From an uncultured Flavobacteriales bacterium (GTDB taxonomy: Bacteria > Bacteroidota > Bacteroidia > Flavobacteriales > Flavobacteriaceae): a stretch of DNA of 64,000 nucleotides. Shown here piece by piece: positions 1 through 9,841 of the stretch. The translations under genes were made by a program, and so were the position numbers. The notes beneath the pieces are model-generated. The model ran no database searches. It was not told where the DNA came from and saw only the letters and a list, made by a program, of their open reading frames with translations. Location: assembly GCA_913020155.1 (NCBI GenBank), contig CAJWBA010000001.1, positions 62,001 to 126,000 of the forward strand. The letters are read 5' to 3'. Positions within the stretch are counted from its first letter, which is position 1; each line of letters opens with the position of its first letter.

Positions 1-1
1 T

Positions 2-2884
2 GGTGTTCAAGACTTCGAAGTAGAAGTCTCCCTGGACCTTTTGAAAATGAATGCAGCTACTGTATCTTTTGATGATGTCATTAACTCAATTGCACGTGGA
101 AACAAAACCATATCTGCAGGAAATATTGTTGGGGATGGTCTACGACGAAACATCCGTGTTTTAGGGGAAATCAAAAGCCCCAAGGAACTCGAAAACTTTG
201 TGATTAAAACACAAAATGGCGTGCTTTACCTAGGTGATGTTGCAACAGTTACTTTTAAAGAAAAAGAAAAAAACTCTTTTGCCCGACTGGATAGAGAAGC
301 AGCAATTGTTCTGGACATAAAAAAACGCAGTGGAAAAAACTTAATCCAATCTGTAGAAAAAATTAGAGCTATCGTGGATGAAGTCGTTGCAAATGATTTT
401 CCATCCTCAATCAAAGTTGACATTTCTAATGATCAATCGAATACGACCAAAAACATTATAAGCGACTTAGCGAACAACATAATTTTTGGAGTAATATTGG
501 TAATTACAGTCTTGATGTTTTTCCTTGGGTTTCGCAACGCCTTATTTGTTGGTTTTGCAATTCCAATGTCTATGTTCATGTCTTTTATGATTTTAGGGTT
601 TTTGGGACAAACCATAAATACCATGGTGCTTTTTGGCCTCATTATGGGGCTAGGAATGCTGGTTGACAACGGTATTGTTGTTGTAGAAAACGCATACCGT
701 TTGATGGAAAAAGAAGGGATGACCGCCATTGAAGCTGCAAAAAAAGGAATCGGCGAAATCGCTTACCCTATTATCATATCCACCGCAACAACTATTGCGG
801 CATTTGTCCCCCTTGGCTTCTGGCCAGGAACCATTGGAAAATTTATGGTCTTTTTTCCCATAACCCTTTCAATTGTTTTGGGATCTTCACTAATTGTAGC
901 TATCTTTTTTAATTCTATGTTGGTTTCTAAATTCATGGAAATTGAAGATCGTGAAATCAGCCAAAAGAGTCTTTGGCGATTAACCTTCATATTAGGAGGT
1001 CTGGGTCTTATTTTAGTTTTCAATAAAGGAACAATCAGAGGATTGGGAACAATAATGCTTCTGACAACTCTATTGTTTTGGACCTACAAATTTTTAATTA
1101 AAAATTGGGCTCTTCATTTTCAAAACGTAACTCTGATTGAGCTAGAAAAGGCATACACCAAAGTTTTGCGATTTGCTTTAACTGGAAGAATGCCCTATGT
1201 TTTTTTATTTTCAACCATTGGACTTCTTTTTTCCTCTTTTGTAATACTGGGGTTGGCTTCTCCAAAAGTGGAGTTTTTTCCTGAGAATCAACCCCAACAA
1301 ATTTTTATTTACATTGAATATCCCGAGGGAACCTCGATAAATAAAACCAACGAGGTCACTAAACTAATTGAGGCAGAAGTTTTAAAAGTAATAACACAAG
1401 ACAAATATATCGATCCAGATTCTGGTTCCAACTTTATGATCGATTCGAACGTAACCATGGTTGGGGCTGGAGCACAAAATCCAGAAACTGACAAGGGTGG
1501 AGATCAAGACATGCCACATAAAGGTAAAATTACCCTTACCATGTCAGAATTCAAACTTAGAAAAGGATTCTCAAGTGAAGATTTGAGAACCGATATTCAA
1601 GCCAAGCTTCACGATCATTTTGCAGGATTGTCTGTCTCTGTTGAAAAAGAAGCCGCTGGACCACCAGTGGGCTATCCTGTAAACATTGAACTCAAAGGAG
1701 ATAATTACGATGAATTAATTTCGGTTGCTGAACAACTAAGAATTTACTTGGGGAGTGAAAACATTTTAGGAGTAGAAGAAATTAAAATTGACGTAAACAA
1801 AAGTAAACCTGGACTAGCCATTCATATCGACAGAAAAAAATCGGGTGCCCTTGGCGTAGCTGGGGGACAAATTGGTCAACAACTGAGACGATCAATATTT
1901 GGTGAAAAAGCTGGTATTTTCAAAAAAGACGGAGAAGATTATGACATTAGTGTCCGGTTTGATGAATCCGACAGAATCAACACCACCGCTCTCTTGGATC
2001 AATATATTGTGTTTAGAGATCAAGCTACTGGAAAAATAAAAGAAATTCCAATAAGTGCTATTGTAAATATGGATAATTCGGTTTCTTTCAGCTCCATAAA
2101 ACACAAAGAGCTAAGACGGGTAGTTACTGTATATTCGGATGTACTTGCAGGGTACAATGCCAATGAAGTTGTAGATCACGTCAAAGAAAGCATAGAAGGA
2201 TTCAATGGTTTCCCGAATGGAATTGATTTTGAGTTTACTGGAGAGGTTGCAGAACAAGAAGCCAACATGAATTTCCTATTAGGAGCATTGGCTACTGCCT
2301 TAGGTTTTATTTTATTTTTATTGGTATTGCAGTTCAACTCAATTTCCAACCCGCTCATTATTCTCCTTTCAATATTTTTGAGTTTTACGGGAGTATTGTA
2401 TGGAATCAGTATGTTTGGAATGCCTTTTGTCATCATGATGACTATGATGGGAATCATTTCTCTTTCTGGAATTGTAGTAAACAATGGAGTTGTTCTAATC
2501 GACTACACCCAACTCCTAATTGCTCGAAAAAAAGAAGAATTGGGCATACCCTTTGAACAAATGCTTCCCAGAATAGAAGCTAGAGAGGCAATTGTATTGG
2601 GAGGAGCAGCGCGACTAAGACCTGTACTACTTACCGCAATAACAACCATTTTGGGGCTTATTCCACTTGCAACGGGACTTAATATTGATTTCTTTTCCTT
2701 GGTAACCCAATGGGATCCCAAAATTTATATTGGAGGAGACAACGTGATTTTCTGGGGACCACTAGCATGGACTGTTATTTTTGGACTAACCTTTGCTACT
2801 TTTCTAACTTTGGTAATTGTTCCAGCTTGTTTTTACCTCGTTTATCGATTAAAATTAAAGATTAAAGCGTTTAGTTCCTCATAA
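2..2884 (+). CDS. RND-family efflux permease, 5' end cut off by window edge
   Basis: Inner-membrane proton-driven export permease of the AcrB-like RND superfamily, which works with a periplasmic adaptor and an outer-membrane channel. The frame is open back to the window edge and porter-domain sequence ([17 protein letters not shown]) begins before the first ATG at 41, so the true start lies upstream. About 960 residues are visible against roughly 1,050-1,150 for the family. They show a first membrane cluster with the TM4 motif [13 protein letters not shown], a large periplasmic loop, and a second cluster with [14 protein letters not shown]. The AcrB relay Asp-Asp/Lys reads Asp-Asn/Asn here, so energy coupling may follow a variant scheme. 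The adaptor gene is probably just outside the window. The substrate cannot be told. Confidence 0.9.
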   Translation, partial: GVQDFEVEVSLDLLKMNAATVSFDDVINSIARGNKTISAGNIVGDGLRRNIRVLGEIKSPKELENFVIKTQNGVLYLGDVATVTFKEKEKNSFARLDREAAIVLDIKKRSGKNLIQSVEKIRAIVDEVVANDFPSSIKVDISNDQSNTTKNIISDLANNIIFGVILVITVLMFFLGFRNALFVGFAIPMSMFMSFMILGFLGQTINTMVLFGLIMGLGMLVDNGIVVVENAYRLMEKEGMTAIEAAKKGIGEIAYPIIISTATTIAAFVPLGFWPGTIGKFMVFFPITLSIVLGSSLIVAIFFNSMLVSKFMEIEDREISQKSLWRLTFILGGLGLILVFNKGTIRGLGTIMLLTTLLFWTYKFLIKNWALHFQNVTLIELEKAYTKVLRFALTGRMPYVFLFSTIGLLFSSFVILGLASPKVEFFPENQPQQIFIYIEYPEGTSINKTNEVTKLIEAEVLKVITQDKYIDPDSGSNFMIDSNVTMVGAGAQNPETDKGGDQDMPHKGKITLTMSEFKLRKGFSSEDLRTDIQAKLHDHFAGLSVSVEKEAAGPPVGYPVNIELKGDNYDELISVAEQLRIYLGSENILGVEEIKIDVNKSKPGLAIHIDRKKSGALGVAGGQIGQQLRRSIFGEKAGIFKKDGEDYDISVRFDESDRINTTALLDQYIVFRDQATGKIKEIPISAIVNMDNSVSFSSIKHKELRRVVTVYSDVLAGYNANEVVDHVKESIEGFNGFPNGIDFEFTGEVAEQEANMNFLLGALATALGFILFLLVLQFNSISNPLIILLSIFLSFTGVLYGISMFGMPFVIMMTMMGIISLSGIVVNNGVVLIDYTQLLIARKKEELGIPFEQMLPRIEAREAIVLGGAARLRPVLLTAITTILGLIPLATGLNIDFFSLVTQWDPKIYIGGDNVIFWGPLAWTVIFGLTFATFLTLVIVPACFYLVYRLKLKIKAFSSS

Positions 2885-2899
2885 AAAGAGTTATCTTAA

Positions 2900-2907
2900 T
2901 ATCTTTG
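2900..2907 (+). promoter_or_regulatory. Putative -7 box of the aspS promoter
   Basis: TATCTTTG matches the Bacteroidota -7 consensus TAnnTTTG and lies 17 bases before the aspS ATG. No good TTG/TTTG -33 element is seen at the expected spacing, so only the -7 box is supported. Confidence 0.45.
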
Positions 2908-2924
2908 CAAAGAATTTTCAAATT

Positions 2925-4679
2925 ATGTTAAGAACAAATAATTGTGGAGAGTTAAACCTCTCTCATGTAGGTAATAAAGTTACCCTTTCGGGTTGGGTAC
3001 AAAAAACACGAAACAAAGGCTTTGTAATTTGGGTAGACCTTCGTGATCGATACGGGATTACTCAGATCATTTTCGATGAAGAGCGTACCGACAAAAAAAT
3101 GCTGGAAAAAGCACAAAGCCTTGGTCGAGAATTTGTGATACAAGTTCGAGGAACGGTAATTGAACGTGTTTCCAAAAACCCAAAAATTAATACCGGTAGC
3201 ATTGAAATTCTGGCAAAAGATTTGAAAATTCTGAATGCCTCAAAAACTCCCCCTTTTACTATTGAAAATGAAACAGATGGTGGAGAAGAATTACGCATGC
3301 AATACCGTTATCTGGATATTAGAAGAAATACTGTTCGAGAAAATTTGATTTTTCGCTCCAAAGTAAGTTTAGCCATTCGAAATTACTTATCTGCTCACAA
3401 TTTTATTGACGTTGAAACTCCCTACTTGATCAAGTCAACTCCAGAGGGGGCTCGAGATTTTGTGGTACCCTCTCGAATGAATGCAGGTGAGTTCTATGCC
3501 TTACCTCAATCTCCTCAAACCTTCAAGCAACTTCTTATGGTTGGGGGAATGGATCAGTATTTTCAAATTGTTAAATGCTTTCGTGACGAAGATTTACGTG
3601 CTGATCGACAACCTGAATTTACACAGATAGACTGTGAAATGACCTTTGTAGAACAAGAAGATATTTTAGTTTGTTTCGAAGGCCTTTTAAAACATTTACT
3701 CCAAGAAATTAAAGGAATAACCGTTGATGAATTTCCAAGAATAACCTACAGCGAAGCAATTCAAAAATACGGTAATGACAAACCTGATATCCGTTTTGAG
3801 ATGCAGTTTGCCGAACTCAACGAACTAGCCAAAGGAAAAGGGTTTCAAGTTTTTGATCAAAAAGAATTAATCGTTGGAATTGCGGTTCCTGGAGCTGCAA
3901 CCTTCACAAGGAAACAAATTGATGCATTAATTGATTGGGTTAAAAGACCTCAAATTGGAGCCAATGGTCTGATTTGGGTAAAATGTAACGAAGATGGTAA
4001 TTACAAATCTTCCGTTGATAAATTTTACACCCAAAGCGACCTAGAAAACTGGGCAACAGCAACACATGCATCAGCCGGAGACCTTATGTTGGTTATGGCT
4101 GGAGACAATGATAGTACTCGTGCTCAACTTTCAGCACTTCGAATGGAGTTGGGCGAACAACTTGGACTTCGAGATCCAGATGTGTTTGCACCTCTTTGGG
4201 TGGTAGATTTTCCTCTCTTGGAATGGGATGAAGAAAGCAAACGTTTTCATGCCATGCATCACCCCTTTACAGCTCCCAAGTCAGAACAACTAGAACTGTT
4301 GGCAACAAATCCAAAAGCAGTAAACGCAAATGCCTATGATTTGGTTCTGAACGGTAATGAAATTGGTGGAGGTTCTATTCGGATACACGATTCAAAAACA
4401 CAAGAAATTATGTTTGATCTTCTCGGCTTTACAAAAGAAGAAGCTCAAGCTCAGTTTGGATTTTTAATGGAAGCTTTCCAATATGGTGCTCCTCCTCATG
4501 GTGGAATTGCCCTTGGCTTAGATCGATTGGTTGCCCTTTTGGGTGGACAAGAAACCATCCGAGATTTCATTGCTTTTCCAAAAAACAATAGTGGACGTGA
4601 TTTAATGATAAATGCGCCAGCTAAGATTGATACCACTCAATTGGAAGAACTTAATCTCAAACTTAAACCAAACGAATAA
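2925..4679 (+). CDS. aspS: Aspartyl-tRNA synthetase
   Basis: Class IIb aminoacyl-tRNA synthetase that charges tRNA-Asp in the cytoplasm. At 584 residues it has the normal bacterial length. An N-terminal OB-fold anticodon-binding domain (about residues 1-110) is followed by the class II core with motif 2 ([18 protein letters not shown], near residue 220), a GAD-type insertion, and motif 3 ([15 protein letters not shown], near residue 527). The start follows a TATCTTTG promoter box. The TAA stop overlaps the ATG of the downstream ClC gene by one base (TAATG), which suggests co-transcription and reinitiation. Discriminating versus non-discriminating tRNA recognition cannot be judged here. Confidence 0.97.
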   Translation: MLRTNNCGELNLSHVGNKVTLSGWVQKTRNKGFVIWVDLRDRYGITQIIFDEERTDKKMLEKAQSLGREFVIQVRGTVIERVSKNPKINTGSIEILAKDLKILNASKTPPFTIENETDGGEELRMQYRYLDIRRNTVRENLIFRSKVSLAIRNYLSAHNFIDVETPYLIKSTPEGARDFVVPSRMNAGEFYALPQSPQTFKQLLMVGGMDQYFQIVKCFRDEDLRADRQPEFTQIDCEMTFVEQEDILVCFEGLLKHLLQEIKGITVDEFPRITYSEAIQKYGNDKPDIRFEMQFAELNELAKGKGFQVFDQKELIVGIAVPGAATFTRKQIDALIDWVKRPQIGANGLIWVKCNEDGNYKSSVDKFYTQSDLENWATATHASAGDLMLVMAGDNDSTRAQLSALRMELGEQLGLRDPDVFAPLWVVDFPLLEWDEESKRFHAMHHPFTAPKSEQLELLATNPKAVNANAYDLVLNGNEIGGGSIRIHDSKTQEIMFDLLGFTKEEAQAQFGFLMEAFQYGAPPHGGIALGLDRLVALLGGQETIRDFIAFPKNNSGRDLMINAPAKIDTTQLEELNLKLKPNE

Positions 4680-6472
4680 TGTTATTACAGGGGAATTTGA
4701 TACTAAAAAAATTCCTGATTTGGAGAATCAAACACATTCCGAATAAGCAATTCATTCATTTGATCAGCATTGTCGTCGGCATAACTTCGGGGTTGTTCGC
4801 TGCTATAATGAAAAACACTACCTATTTTTTTCAAGATTTGATTACCAATGTAAACATTGAATATAAATCGCTGTTTTATTTTATTTTCCCAATAATCGGT
4901 GTCATTATTACCCTTGGGATTATTCGCTATGGAATAAAAAAAACTGTAAATCATGGAATCCCGTCGGTTTTATATTCTTTATCGAAACGCAAGGGAATCA
5001 TTCCTGCTTATCAAATGTTTTCCTCAATCTTAACTGCCCCAATTACTATTGGATTTGGGGGGTCAGCTGGATTAGAGGGCCCAACGGTATCGGGAGGAGC
5101 AAGCATTGCATCCAACTTATCTCGATTGCTACACCTCAATCAAGCTACTCGAAGTTTGATGATTGGTTGCGCCGCTGCCGGAGCAATGTCTGCAATTTTT
5201 AAAGCTCCGATTGCAGCAATAATATTTGCAATTGAAGTATTCAGTTTAGATTTAACCTTAACCTCTTTATTACCCTTACTATTCGCATCGGTATCAGCAC
5301 TTCTAACCACCTATTTCTTTTTTGGATCAACACGGCTCTTACCCTTTGAACTAATTGACCTTTTCAATCTCAATCACATCGGATACTACATGATTTTTGG
5401 AGTAGTCGCTGGGCTTAGTGCAATTTATTTCACTCAAGTTTATTTATGGATTGAACAATTTTTTGAACTAAAACTCAAAGGTTTTCAGCGGGTATTGATT
5501 GGTGGACTTCTATTGAGTTTGCTCATTGTTGCTATTCCTCCTTTGTACGGCGAAGGCTTTACAACCATAAATAATTTGCTCAGAGAAGACTATAGTGCTG
5601 CTATAGGAACCTCTTTTTTAATCCAAGATTTTGATCAAACATGGATAGTTATTTTCTTGCTTATTGGACTTGTCGTTTTTAAAGTAATTGCAACAAGTCT
5701 TACTTTTGGCGCTGGTGGAAAAGGAGGTGTGTTTGCTCCTGCCTTATTTATGGGATCTGCACTTGGACACACTTTTGCAAAAGTCATCAATGCTCTTGGA
5801 ATACCAAACATTCCTATTTCAGTGAGTAATTTCACACTTGTTGGAATGGCAGGAATGATTGCTGGTATTCTGCATGCACCACTTACTGCAATTTTCTTAA
5901 TTGCGGAACTTACTGGAGGCTATGCCTTATTTTTGCCTCTAATGATATCGGCTTCACTAGCTTTTGCTATTTCTAAATATTTTTTGCCCACAACCGTTTA
6001 CACCAAAGAATTAGTTCAAAAAGATGCTTTGCTGACCCATGACAAAGACGATACAGTGCTTTTACTCATGCAATTGGACAAATTAATTGAAAGAAACTTT
6101 TGTACACTTGCTCCATCAATGACTTTGGGAACCATGCTTAAAGAAGGTGTAGCCAAATCAAAAAGAAACCTATTCCCTGTACTAAACGAAGAAAAAGCAC
6201 TGCTGGGAATTGTACTTCTCGACGACGTAAGAGAATTTATGTTCAATACCTCACTGCACGAAACACTTTTTGTTCGTTCCATTATGCAAAGTCCACCTAG
6301 TGTAATCCACTATGAAAAGGACAGCATAAAAATAATTATGCGTAAATTTCAAGACAGCAGTGCATGGAATTTACCCGTATTAAAGAATGGAACCTTCATG
6401 GGGTTTGTATCGAAATCTAAACTATTATCAGTTTACCGAAGAGAATTAATTAGAATTAGTGAATTGACTTAA
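4679..6472 (+). CDS. ClC-family chloride channel/transporter with CBS domains
   Basis: Polytopic inner-membrane anion channel or H+/anion antiporter of 597 residues: a ClC membrane domain (about 25-435), then a cytoplasmic pair of CBS domains (about 450-590). Signature segments are NHGIP (91-95), GGSAGLEGPTV with the gating Glu at 133, and GGKGGVFAPALF. Two positions differ from the E. coli prototype: the Ser of GSGIP is His, and the second Glu of IEE, the inner proton glutamate, reads Val (IEV). This makes a passive or differently coupled anion pathway possible. The start overlaps the aspS stop by one base. Family assignment is firm; ion preference is not. Confidence 0.93.
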   Translation: MLLQGNLILKKFLIWRIKHIPNKQFIHLISIVVGITSGLFAAIMKNTTYFFQDLITNVNIEYKSLFYFIFPIIGVIITLGIIRYGIKKTVNHGIPSVLYSLSKRKGIIPAYQMFSSILTAPITIGFGGSAGLEGPTVSGGASIASNLSRLLHLNQATRSLMIGCAAAGAMSAIFKAPIAAIIFAIEVFSLDLTLTSLLPLLFASVSALLTTYFFFGSTRLLPFELIDLFNLNHIGYYMIFGVVAGLSAIYFTQVYLWIEQFFELKLKGFQRVLIGGLLLSLLIVAIPPLYGEGFTTINNLLREDYSAAIGTSFLIQDFDQTWIVIFLLIGLVVFKVIATSLTFGAGGKGGVFAPALFMGSALGHTFAKVINALGIPNIPISVSNFTLVGMAGMIAGILHAPLTAIFLIAELTGGYALFLPLMISASLAFAISKYFLPTTVYTKELVQKDALLTHDKDDTVLLLMQLDKLIERNFCTLAPSMTLGTMLKEGVAKSKRNLFPVLNEEKALLGIVLLDDVREFMFNTSLHETLFVRSIMQSPPSVIHYEKDSIKIIMRKFQDSSAWNLPVLKNGTFMGFVSKSKLLSVYRRELIRISELT

Positions 6473-6498
6473 ACAATAAGTGTCTACAAAAACCCTTC

Positions 6499-6744
6499 AT
6501 GAAATACGTACTTAAAATTTTATTTCTCACTTTCTTAATTGTTCTCTGCAGAGGGTATTATGTAAAAGAAACACTGGATTACAACCAAGGTGAAAAAATA
6601 ATTGGAACAGGAGTTTTATTTGGAGCTTTTATCTATTTACCCCTATTCCTTTATCATCGGTGGAAAGACAAAAAAATATCAAACTACACTCTTACTAGAG
6701 AAAATTTAAGCAAAATGAATGTGAAAAAAGATAAAAAAAATTGA
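6499..6744 (+). CDS. Small two-helix membrane protein, unknown function
   Basis: An 81-residue protein with two hydrophobic stretches (about 4-19 and 36-54) separated by a short polar loop, and a Lys/Asn-rich tail ending KKDKKN. Positive residues between HRWKDKK and the end suggest a cytoplasmic C-terminus. It starts 26 bases after the ClC stop, so it probably shares that transcript. No family is recognised. Such short membrane proteins are common beside flavobacterial transporters, but no role can be assigned. Confidence 0.65.
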   Translation: MKYVLKILFLTFLIVLCRGYYVKETLDYNQGEKIIGTGVLFGAFIYLPLFLYHRWKDKKISNYTLTRENLSKMNVKKDKKN

Positions 6745-6770
6745 ATTTTATTTTTTTAATAAATTTAATG

Positions 6771-6799
6771 TTTGATTTTCAAACAAATACGTAAATTTG
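6771..6799 (+). promoter_or_regulatory. Promoter of the cold-shock protein gene
   Basis: A TTTG at 6771-6774, 17 bases, then TAAATTTG at 6792-6799 forms a full Bacteroidota -33/-7 pair. It lies just upstream of the ATG at 6829 and overlaps the alternative in-frame ATG at 6772, which argues that translation begins at 6829. Confidence 0.7.
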
Positions 6800-6828
6800 T
6801 ATATTCATTAATTATCGTTATCATTATC

Positions 6829-7020
6829 ATGACAGGTACAGTAAAGTTTTTTAATCCATCAAAAGGTTATGGTTTCATAACCAATGATGAAACAGGTGAG
6901 GACATTTTTGTCCACGTAACGTCTCTTGACGGGGTAAATCTCAATGAGGGCGACAAAGTAGAATATGTTGAGGAAGAAGGTAGAAAAGGAAAAGTTGCAG
7001 GACAAATTCAAATTCTATAA
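6829..7020 (+). CDS. Cold-shock domain protein
   Basis: Small nucleic-acid chaperone that binds single-stranded RNA/DNA and melts RNA secondary structure. The 63 residues form one OB-fold cold-shock domain with RNP1 (KGYGFIT) and RNP2 (DIFVHVT). An upstream in-frame ATG at 6772 would add 19 hydrophobic residues, but that stretch lies inside the promoter, and cold-shock proteins normally begin MxxGTVKFF as here (MTGTVKFFNPSKGYGFI). It is monocistronic, bounded by its own promoter and a strong terminator. Confidence 0.93.
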   Translation: MTGTVKFFNPSKGYGFITNDETGEDIFVHVTSLDGVNLNEGDKVEYVEEEGRKGKVAGQIQIL

Positions 7021-7042
7021 AACATTTTATTTTGATTATTTA

Positions 7043-7070
7043 AAAGCACTCGGGTAGAGTGCTTTTTTTT
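7043..7070 (+). terminator. Rho-independent terminator after the cold-shock gene
   Basis: Stem AAAGCACT (7043-7050) pairs with AGTGCTTT (7058-7065) around a 7-base loop and is followed by a T-run. It reaches the stop codon of the convergent tadA gene and may also act on that side. Confidence 0.8.
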
Positions 7071-7503
7071 ATCTCTTTTTTTTAAAAAAATCTCCCAAAA
7101 TTAGCGCAGAAGCTTCCGCCAAAATCCCTCCTTGAACTTGGGTTTTGGGGTGGGCTTGTATTCCTTTTGCGACAAAACCTCTTTTAGGGTCTGCTGCTCC
7201 ATAAACAATTCTATCCAATTGACTCCAGTACAGTGCTCCCATGCACATTACGCAAGGTTCAAGGGTAACGTAGAGTGTGCATCCTTTCAAATACTTCCCA
7301 TTTAAAAAATGAGCTGCAGCGGTTATGGCTTGCATTTCGGCATGTGCCGTAACATCTTTCAAACGCTCGGTAAGGTTACAAGCCTTGGCAATAATTCGCT
7401 GATCAATTACTACTAAAGCTCCAACGGGAACTTCATCCACCCCATAAGCTATTTCTGCTTGCTCAAGGGCTTTCTTCATAAAATACGCATCATCCAATTC
7501 CAT
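7069..7503 (-). CDS. tadA: tRNA(adenine-34) deaminase TadA / nucleoside deaminase
   Basis: Zinc-dependent deaminase that converts A34 to inosine in the tRNA-Arg anticodon. From the chosen ATG (MELDDAYFMKKAL) it has 144 residues, normal for TadA. The catalytic HAE motif is at 54-56 (H54, E56) and the second zinc motif PCVMC at 83-87 (C84, C87). An upstream in-frame ATG at 7524 would add seven residues (MKCLLLR) not seen in the family, so 7503 is preferred. It is divergent from dxs. Guanine deaminase is an alternative, but the overall sequence fits TadA better. Confidence 0.9.
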   Translation of the reverse strand: MELDDAYFMKKALEQAEIAYGVDEVPVGALVVIDQRIIAKACNLTERLKDVTAHAEMQAITAAAHFLNGKYLKGCTLYVTLEPCVMCMGALYWSQLDRIVYGAADPKRGFVAKGIQAHPKTQVQGGILAEASALILGDFFKKKR

Positions 7504-7548
7504 CCTTAAAAGTAAGCATTTCACAATTCATAATACTGAATTTACTCC

Positions 7549-7556
7549 TACCTTTG
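7549..7556 (+). promoter_or_regulatory. Putative -7 box of the dxs promoter
   Basis: TACCTTTG matches TAnnTTTG and lies only four bases before the GTG start of dxs, which would give a nearly leaderless mRNA. No clear -33 element is visible. Confidence 0.4.
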
Positions 7557-7560
7557 TTCT

Positions 7561-9336
7561 GTGAAGCAAAAATCAATTTTAAGAAAAATCAATACTCCCG
7601 AAGCACTTCGGAAACTCAATGTTGAGGATTTAATTCGACTAGCACATGAGTTGCGTCAAGAAATTATTGATGTAGTCTCAACTAAAGAGGGGCACTTGGG
7701 AGCCAGCCTGGGTGTAGTTGAGCTTACTATTGCTCTTCATTACGTATTTGAAACTCCAATTGATCAGCTCATCTGGGATGTTGGTCATCAGGCCTATGGC
7801 CATAAAATCATAACGGGAAGAAGGAATCAATTTTCTTCAAACCGTCAGTTGGGTGGACTCAGTGGCTTTCCCAATCGAAAGGAAAGTGTTTATGATGCTT
7901 TTGGAACTGGGCACGCATCAACCTCAATATCAGCAGCTTTAGGAATGGCTCTGGCTAATCAACAAAACAATTCTCAAACTCATATTGCAGTAATTGGTGA
8001 TGCATCTATCGCTGGAGGAATGGCATTAGAAGCACTCAACCACGCTGGAATTACAGAAGCAAATTTAATCATTGTTCTCAACGATAATGCTATTGGAATT
8101 GACCCAAGTGTAGGCGCGCTCAAATATTATTTTGAGAAAGTTAAAAAAGAGTTTTCTGATTCTAACAATGTTTTTCAAGCCCTCAATATTCCGTATAATG
8201 GGCCCATAGACGGTCACGACCTAAAAAGCTTAATTACTACTTTCCAAAAACTAAAAAAACAAAAAGGTCCCCGCCTCATACATGTAGTAACCACAAAAGG
8301 AAAAGGACTTGAACCCGCAGAATTGGATCAGGTAACCTATCATGCTCCGGGAAAATTCGATCGTAAAACGGGAATTCTAATTACAAAAACAGACCGTCCT
8401 ACCTCAAAATATCAGGATGTTTTTGGAGAAACTTTAGTAGAATTAGCAAGTCAAAATGAATCCATTGTCGGGATAACTCCAGCAATGCCCACCGGAAGTT
8501 CAATGAAACTGATGATGGATGCTTTTCCAAAACGTGCTTATGATGTTGGAATTGCAGAACAACATGCAATAACCTTTGCTGCTGGTATGGCAACAAAAGG
8601 GAAACTCCCCTTTTGCGCCATTTATGCCACCTTTTTGCAAAGAGCTTATGATCAAGTTATTCATGATGTTGCCCTTCAAAATTTAAGAGTTGTATTTTGC
8701 TTGGATCGCGCTGGATTGGTAGGACAAGATGGCCCAACACATCACGGTGTTTTTGACATGGCAATGCTGAGAACAATACCCAACATACGCATACTAGCTC
8801 CGAGAAACGAAATTCAGCTCAGGCAAACACTTTACACCCTTCAATTGGGAATTAAGAATCCTGTTGCAATTCGATATCCACGAGGTTACGGTAAAATATC
8901 CGACTGGAAAGTTCCTTTTAAAGAAATTGAATTATATAGGGGAAGCTGCCTCAAAAAAGGAAAACAAATCGCGGTTATTTCTGTTGGAACAATGGCTGAT
9001 AATGTAGGAGAAGCATTGTATATCATCAAAGAAAAATGTACTCCCGCTCACTACGATCTTGGAAGTATCAAACCATTGGACAAAAAGCTTTTACAAGTTA
9101 TCTTTAAAAACTATACTACAATTATCACGGTAGAGGATGGAGTATTGGCTGGAGGTGCTGGAAGTGCAATATTAGAATGGGCAAACGAAAATGGAAAGCC
9201 CAATCCCATAAAAAGAATTGGAATTCCCGATCGATTTATTTCTCACGGAGCTACAGCTCTATTACAAAAAGAAATAGGGATGGATTCGGCAGGTATAGCA
9301 GCGTCAATATTAGCCCTTCATCAAAAGATTTCTTAG
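7561..9336 (+). CDS. dxs: 1-Deoxy-D-xylulose-5-phosphate synthase
   Basis: Thiamine-diphosphate enzyme that condenses pyruvate and glyceraldehyde 3-phosphate, the first step of the MEP isoprenoid pathway. It has 591 residues, slightly short because the loop after the TPP site is reduced compared with E. coli. The TPP motif GDASIAGGMA...LNDN is near 150-175, the catalytic AEQH segment near 332, and there is a C-terminal transketolase-like domain. The start is GTG; the N-terminus (ILRKINTPEALRKLNVEDL) aligns with the family from here. It supplies isoprenoid precursors, including those for the undecaprenyl carrier that the glycan locus of this window would need, but there is no direct linkage. 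Confidence 0.95.
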   Translation: MKQKSILRKINTPEALRKLNVEDLIRLAHELRQEIIDVVSTKEGHLGASLGVVELTIALHYVFETPIDQLIWDVGHQAYGHKIITGRRNQFSSNRQLGGLSGFPNRKESVYDAFGTGHASTSISAALGMALANQQNNSQTHIAVIGDASIAGGMALEALNHAGITEANLIIVLNDNAIGIDPSVGALKYYFEKVKKEFSDSNNVFQALNIPYNGPIDGHDLKSLITTFQKLKKQKGPRLIHVVTTKGKGLEPAELDQVTYHAPGKFDRKTGILITKTDRPTSKYQDVFGETLVELASQNESIVGITPAMPTGSSMKLMMDAFPKRAYDVGIAEQHAITFAAGMATKGKLPFCAIYATFLQRAYDQVIHDVALQNLRVVFCLDRAGLVGQDGPTHHGVFDMAMLRTIPNIRILAPRNEIQLRQTLYTLQLGIKNPVAIRYPRGYGKISDWKVPFKEIELYRGSCLKKGKQIAVISVGTMADNVGEALYIIKEKCTPAHYDLGSIKPLDKKLLQVIFKNYTTIITVEDGVLAGGAGSAILEWANENGKPNPIKRIGIPDRFISHGATALLQKEIGMDSAGIAASILALHQKIS

Positions 9337-9773
9337 TTCGAAATTATTACTGAATTTCCCCTGTTTTCTGTTTGATAAAAGAGCAAAGGATAATGTTTTA
9401 CGTCGTGTTCCTCTGATGAGTTTAGCAACTGACCTGTTGCAAGGCTGTATTGAAATTTTTCACAAGAACACTCTGCCAATACTCCTTTGATTTGAGTTTG
9501 AGAACAACTATTCGGGAGATGGTTGGGACAACTCGCTTCCCATGCAAAAAAATCATTTCCATTTAAATTAAAAACCAAAACTCCTTTGTTGCCCAGTTGG
9601 GGAATCAAAATCGAACCACCGGCATACCTTAGGTCATCGTATTCTGGTAAATTCAAATTGACTTGAAACTGAAAAGAAAATTCAGATAAAAAAGGATTTC
9701 GCTCCAAATTAGAGGTTGAACAAGACATCAAAAAAGTAAGAATCAAAAGACTTTTGAGAAACTTCTTTTTCAA
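9333..9773 (-). CDS. Rieske-like lipoprotein with degenerate cluster ligands
   Basis: Predicted exported lipoprotein with a C-terminal Rieske-like fold, a small family frequent in flavobacteria. From a TTG start at 9773 the first 18 residues (MKKKFLKSLLILTFLMSC) form a textbook lipoprotein signal with Cys18. The only ATG in frame, at 9878, would add 35 residues without signal character and overlap greA, so the TTG is preferred but not proven. The canonical CxH...CxxH reads C82-P-N84 and C102-S-C104-E-K-F107. Both His ligands are replaced, although His85 lies next to the first site. It is convergent with dxs, overlapping it by four bases. A [2Fe-2S] cluster is doubtful. Confidence 0.75.
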   Translation of the reverse strand: MKKKFLKSLLILTFLMSCSTSNLERNPFLSEFSFQFQVNLNLPEYDDLRYAGGSILIPQLGNKGVLVFNLNGNDFFAWEASCPNHLPNSCSQTQIKGVLAECSCEKFQYSLATGQLLNSSEEHDVKHYPLLFYQTENRGNSVIISN

Positions 9774-9799
9774 AAATAGGCTTAAATCACTCAAATTCT

Positions 9800-9807
9800 T
9801 ATATTTG
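9800..9807 (+). promoter_or_regulatory. Putative -7 box of the greA promoter
   Basis: TATATTTG matches TAnnTTTG. The predicted start of transcription would fall at about 9813, exactly at the foot of the leader hairpin. The -33 element is not evident. Confidence 0.5.
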
Positions 9808-9812
9808 TTTAT

Positions 9813-9841
9813 AAACCCTTCCTTACGGCAGGGTTTTTTAT
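9813..9841 (+). terminator. Terminator-like hairpin in the greA leader
   Basis: AAACCCT (9813-9819) pairs with AGGGTTT (9830-9836), with inner CC/GG pairs around TTAC, followed by a run of T. It lies between the greA -7 box and the greA ATG, so it would act as a leader attenuator rather than an end-of-operon terminator. No gene on the plus strand ends just upstream. Confidence 0.6.

Noticed and set aside
6772-6828. Longer cold-shock protein with hydrophobic N-terminus
   Set aside because: The stretch lies inside a good promoter and does not match cold-shock protein starts.
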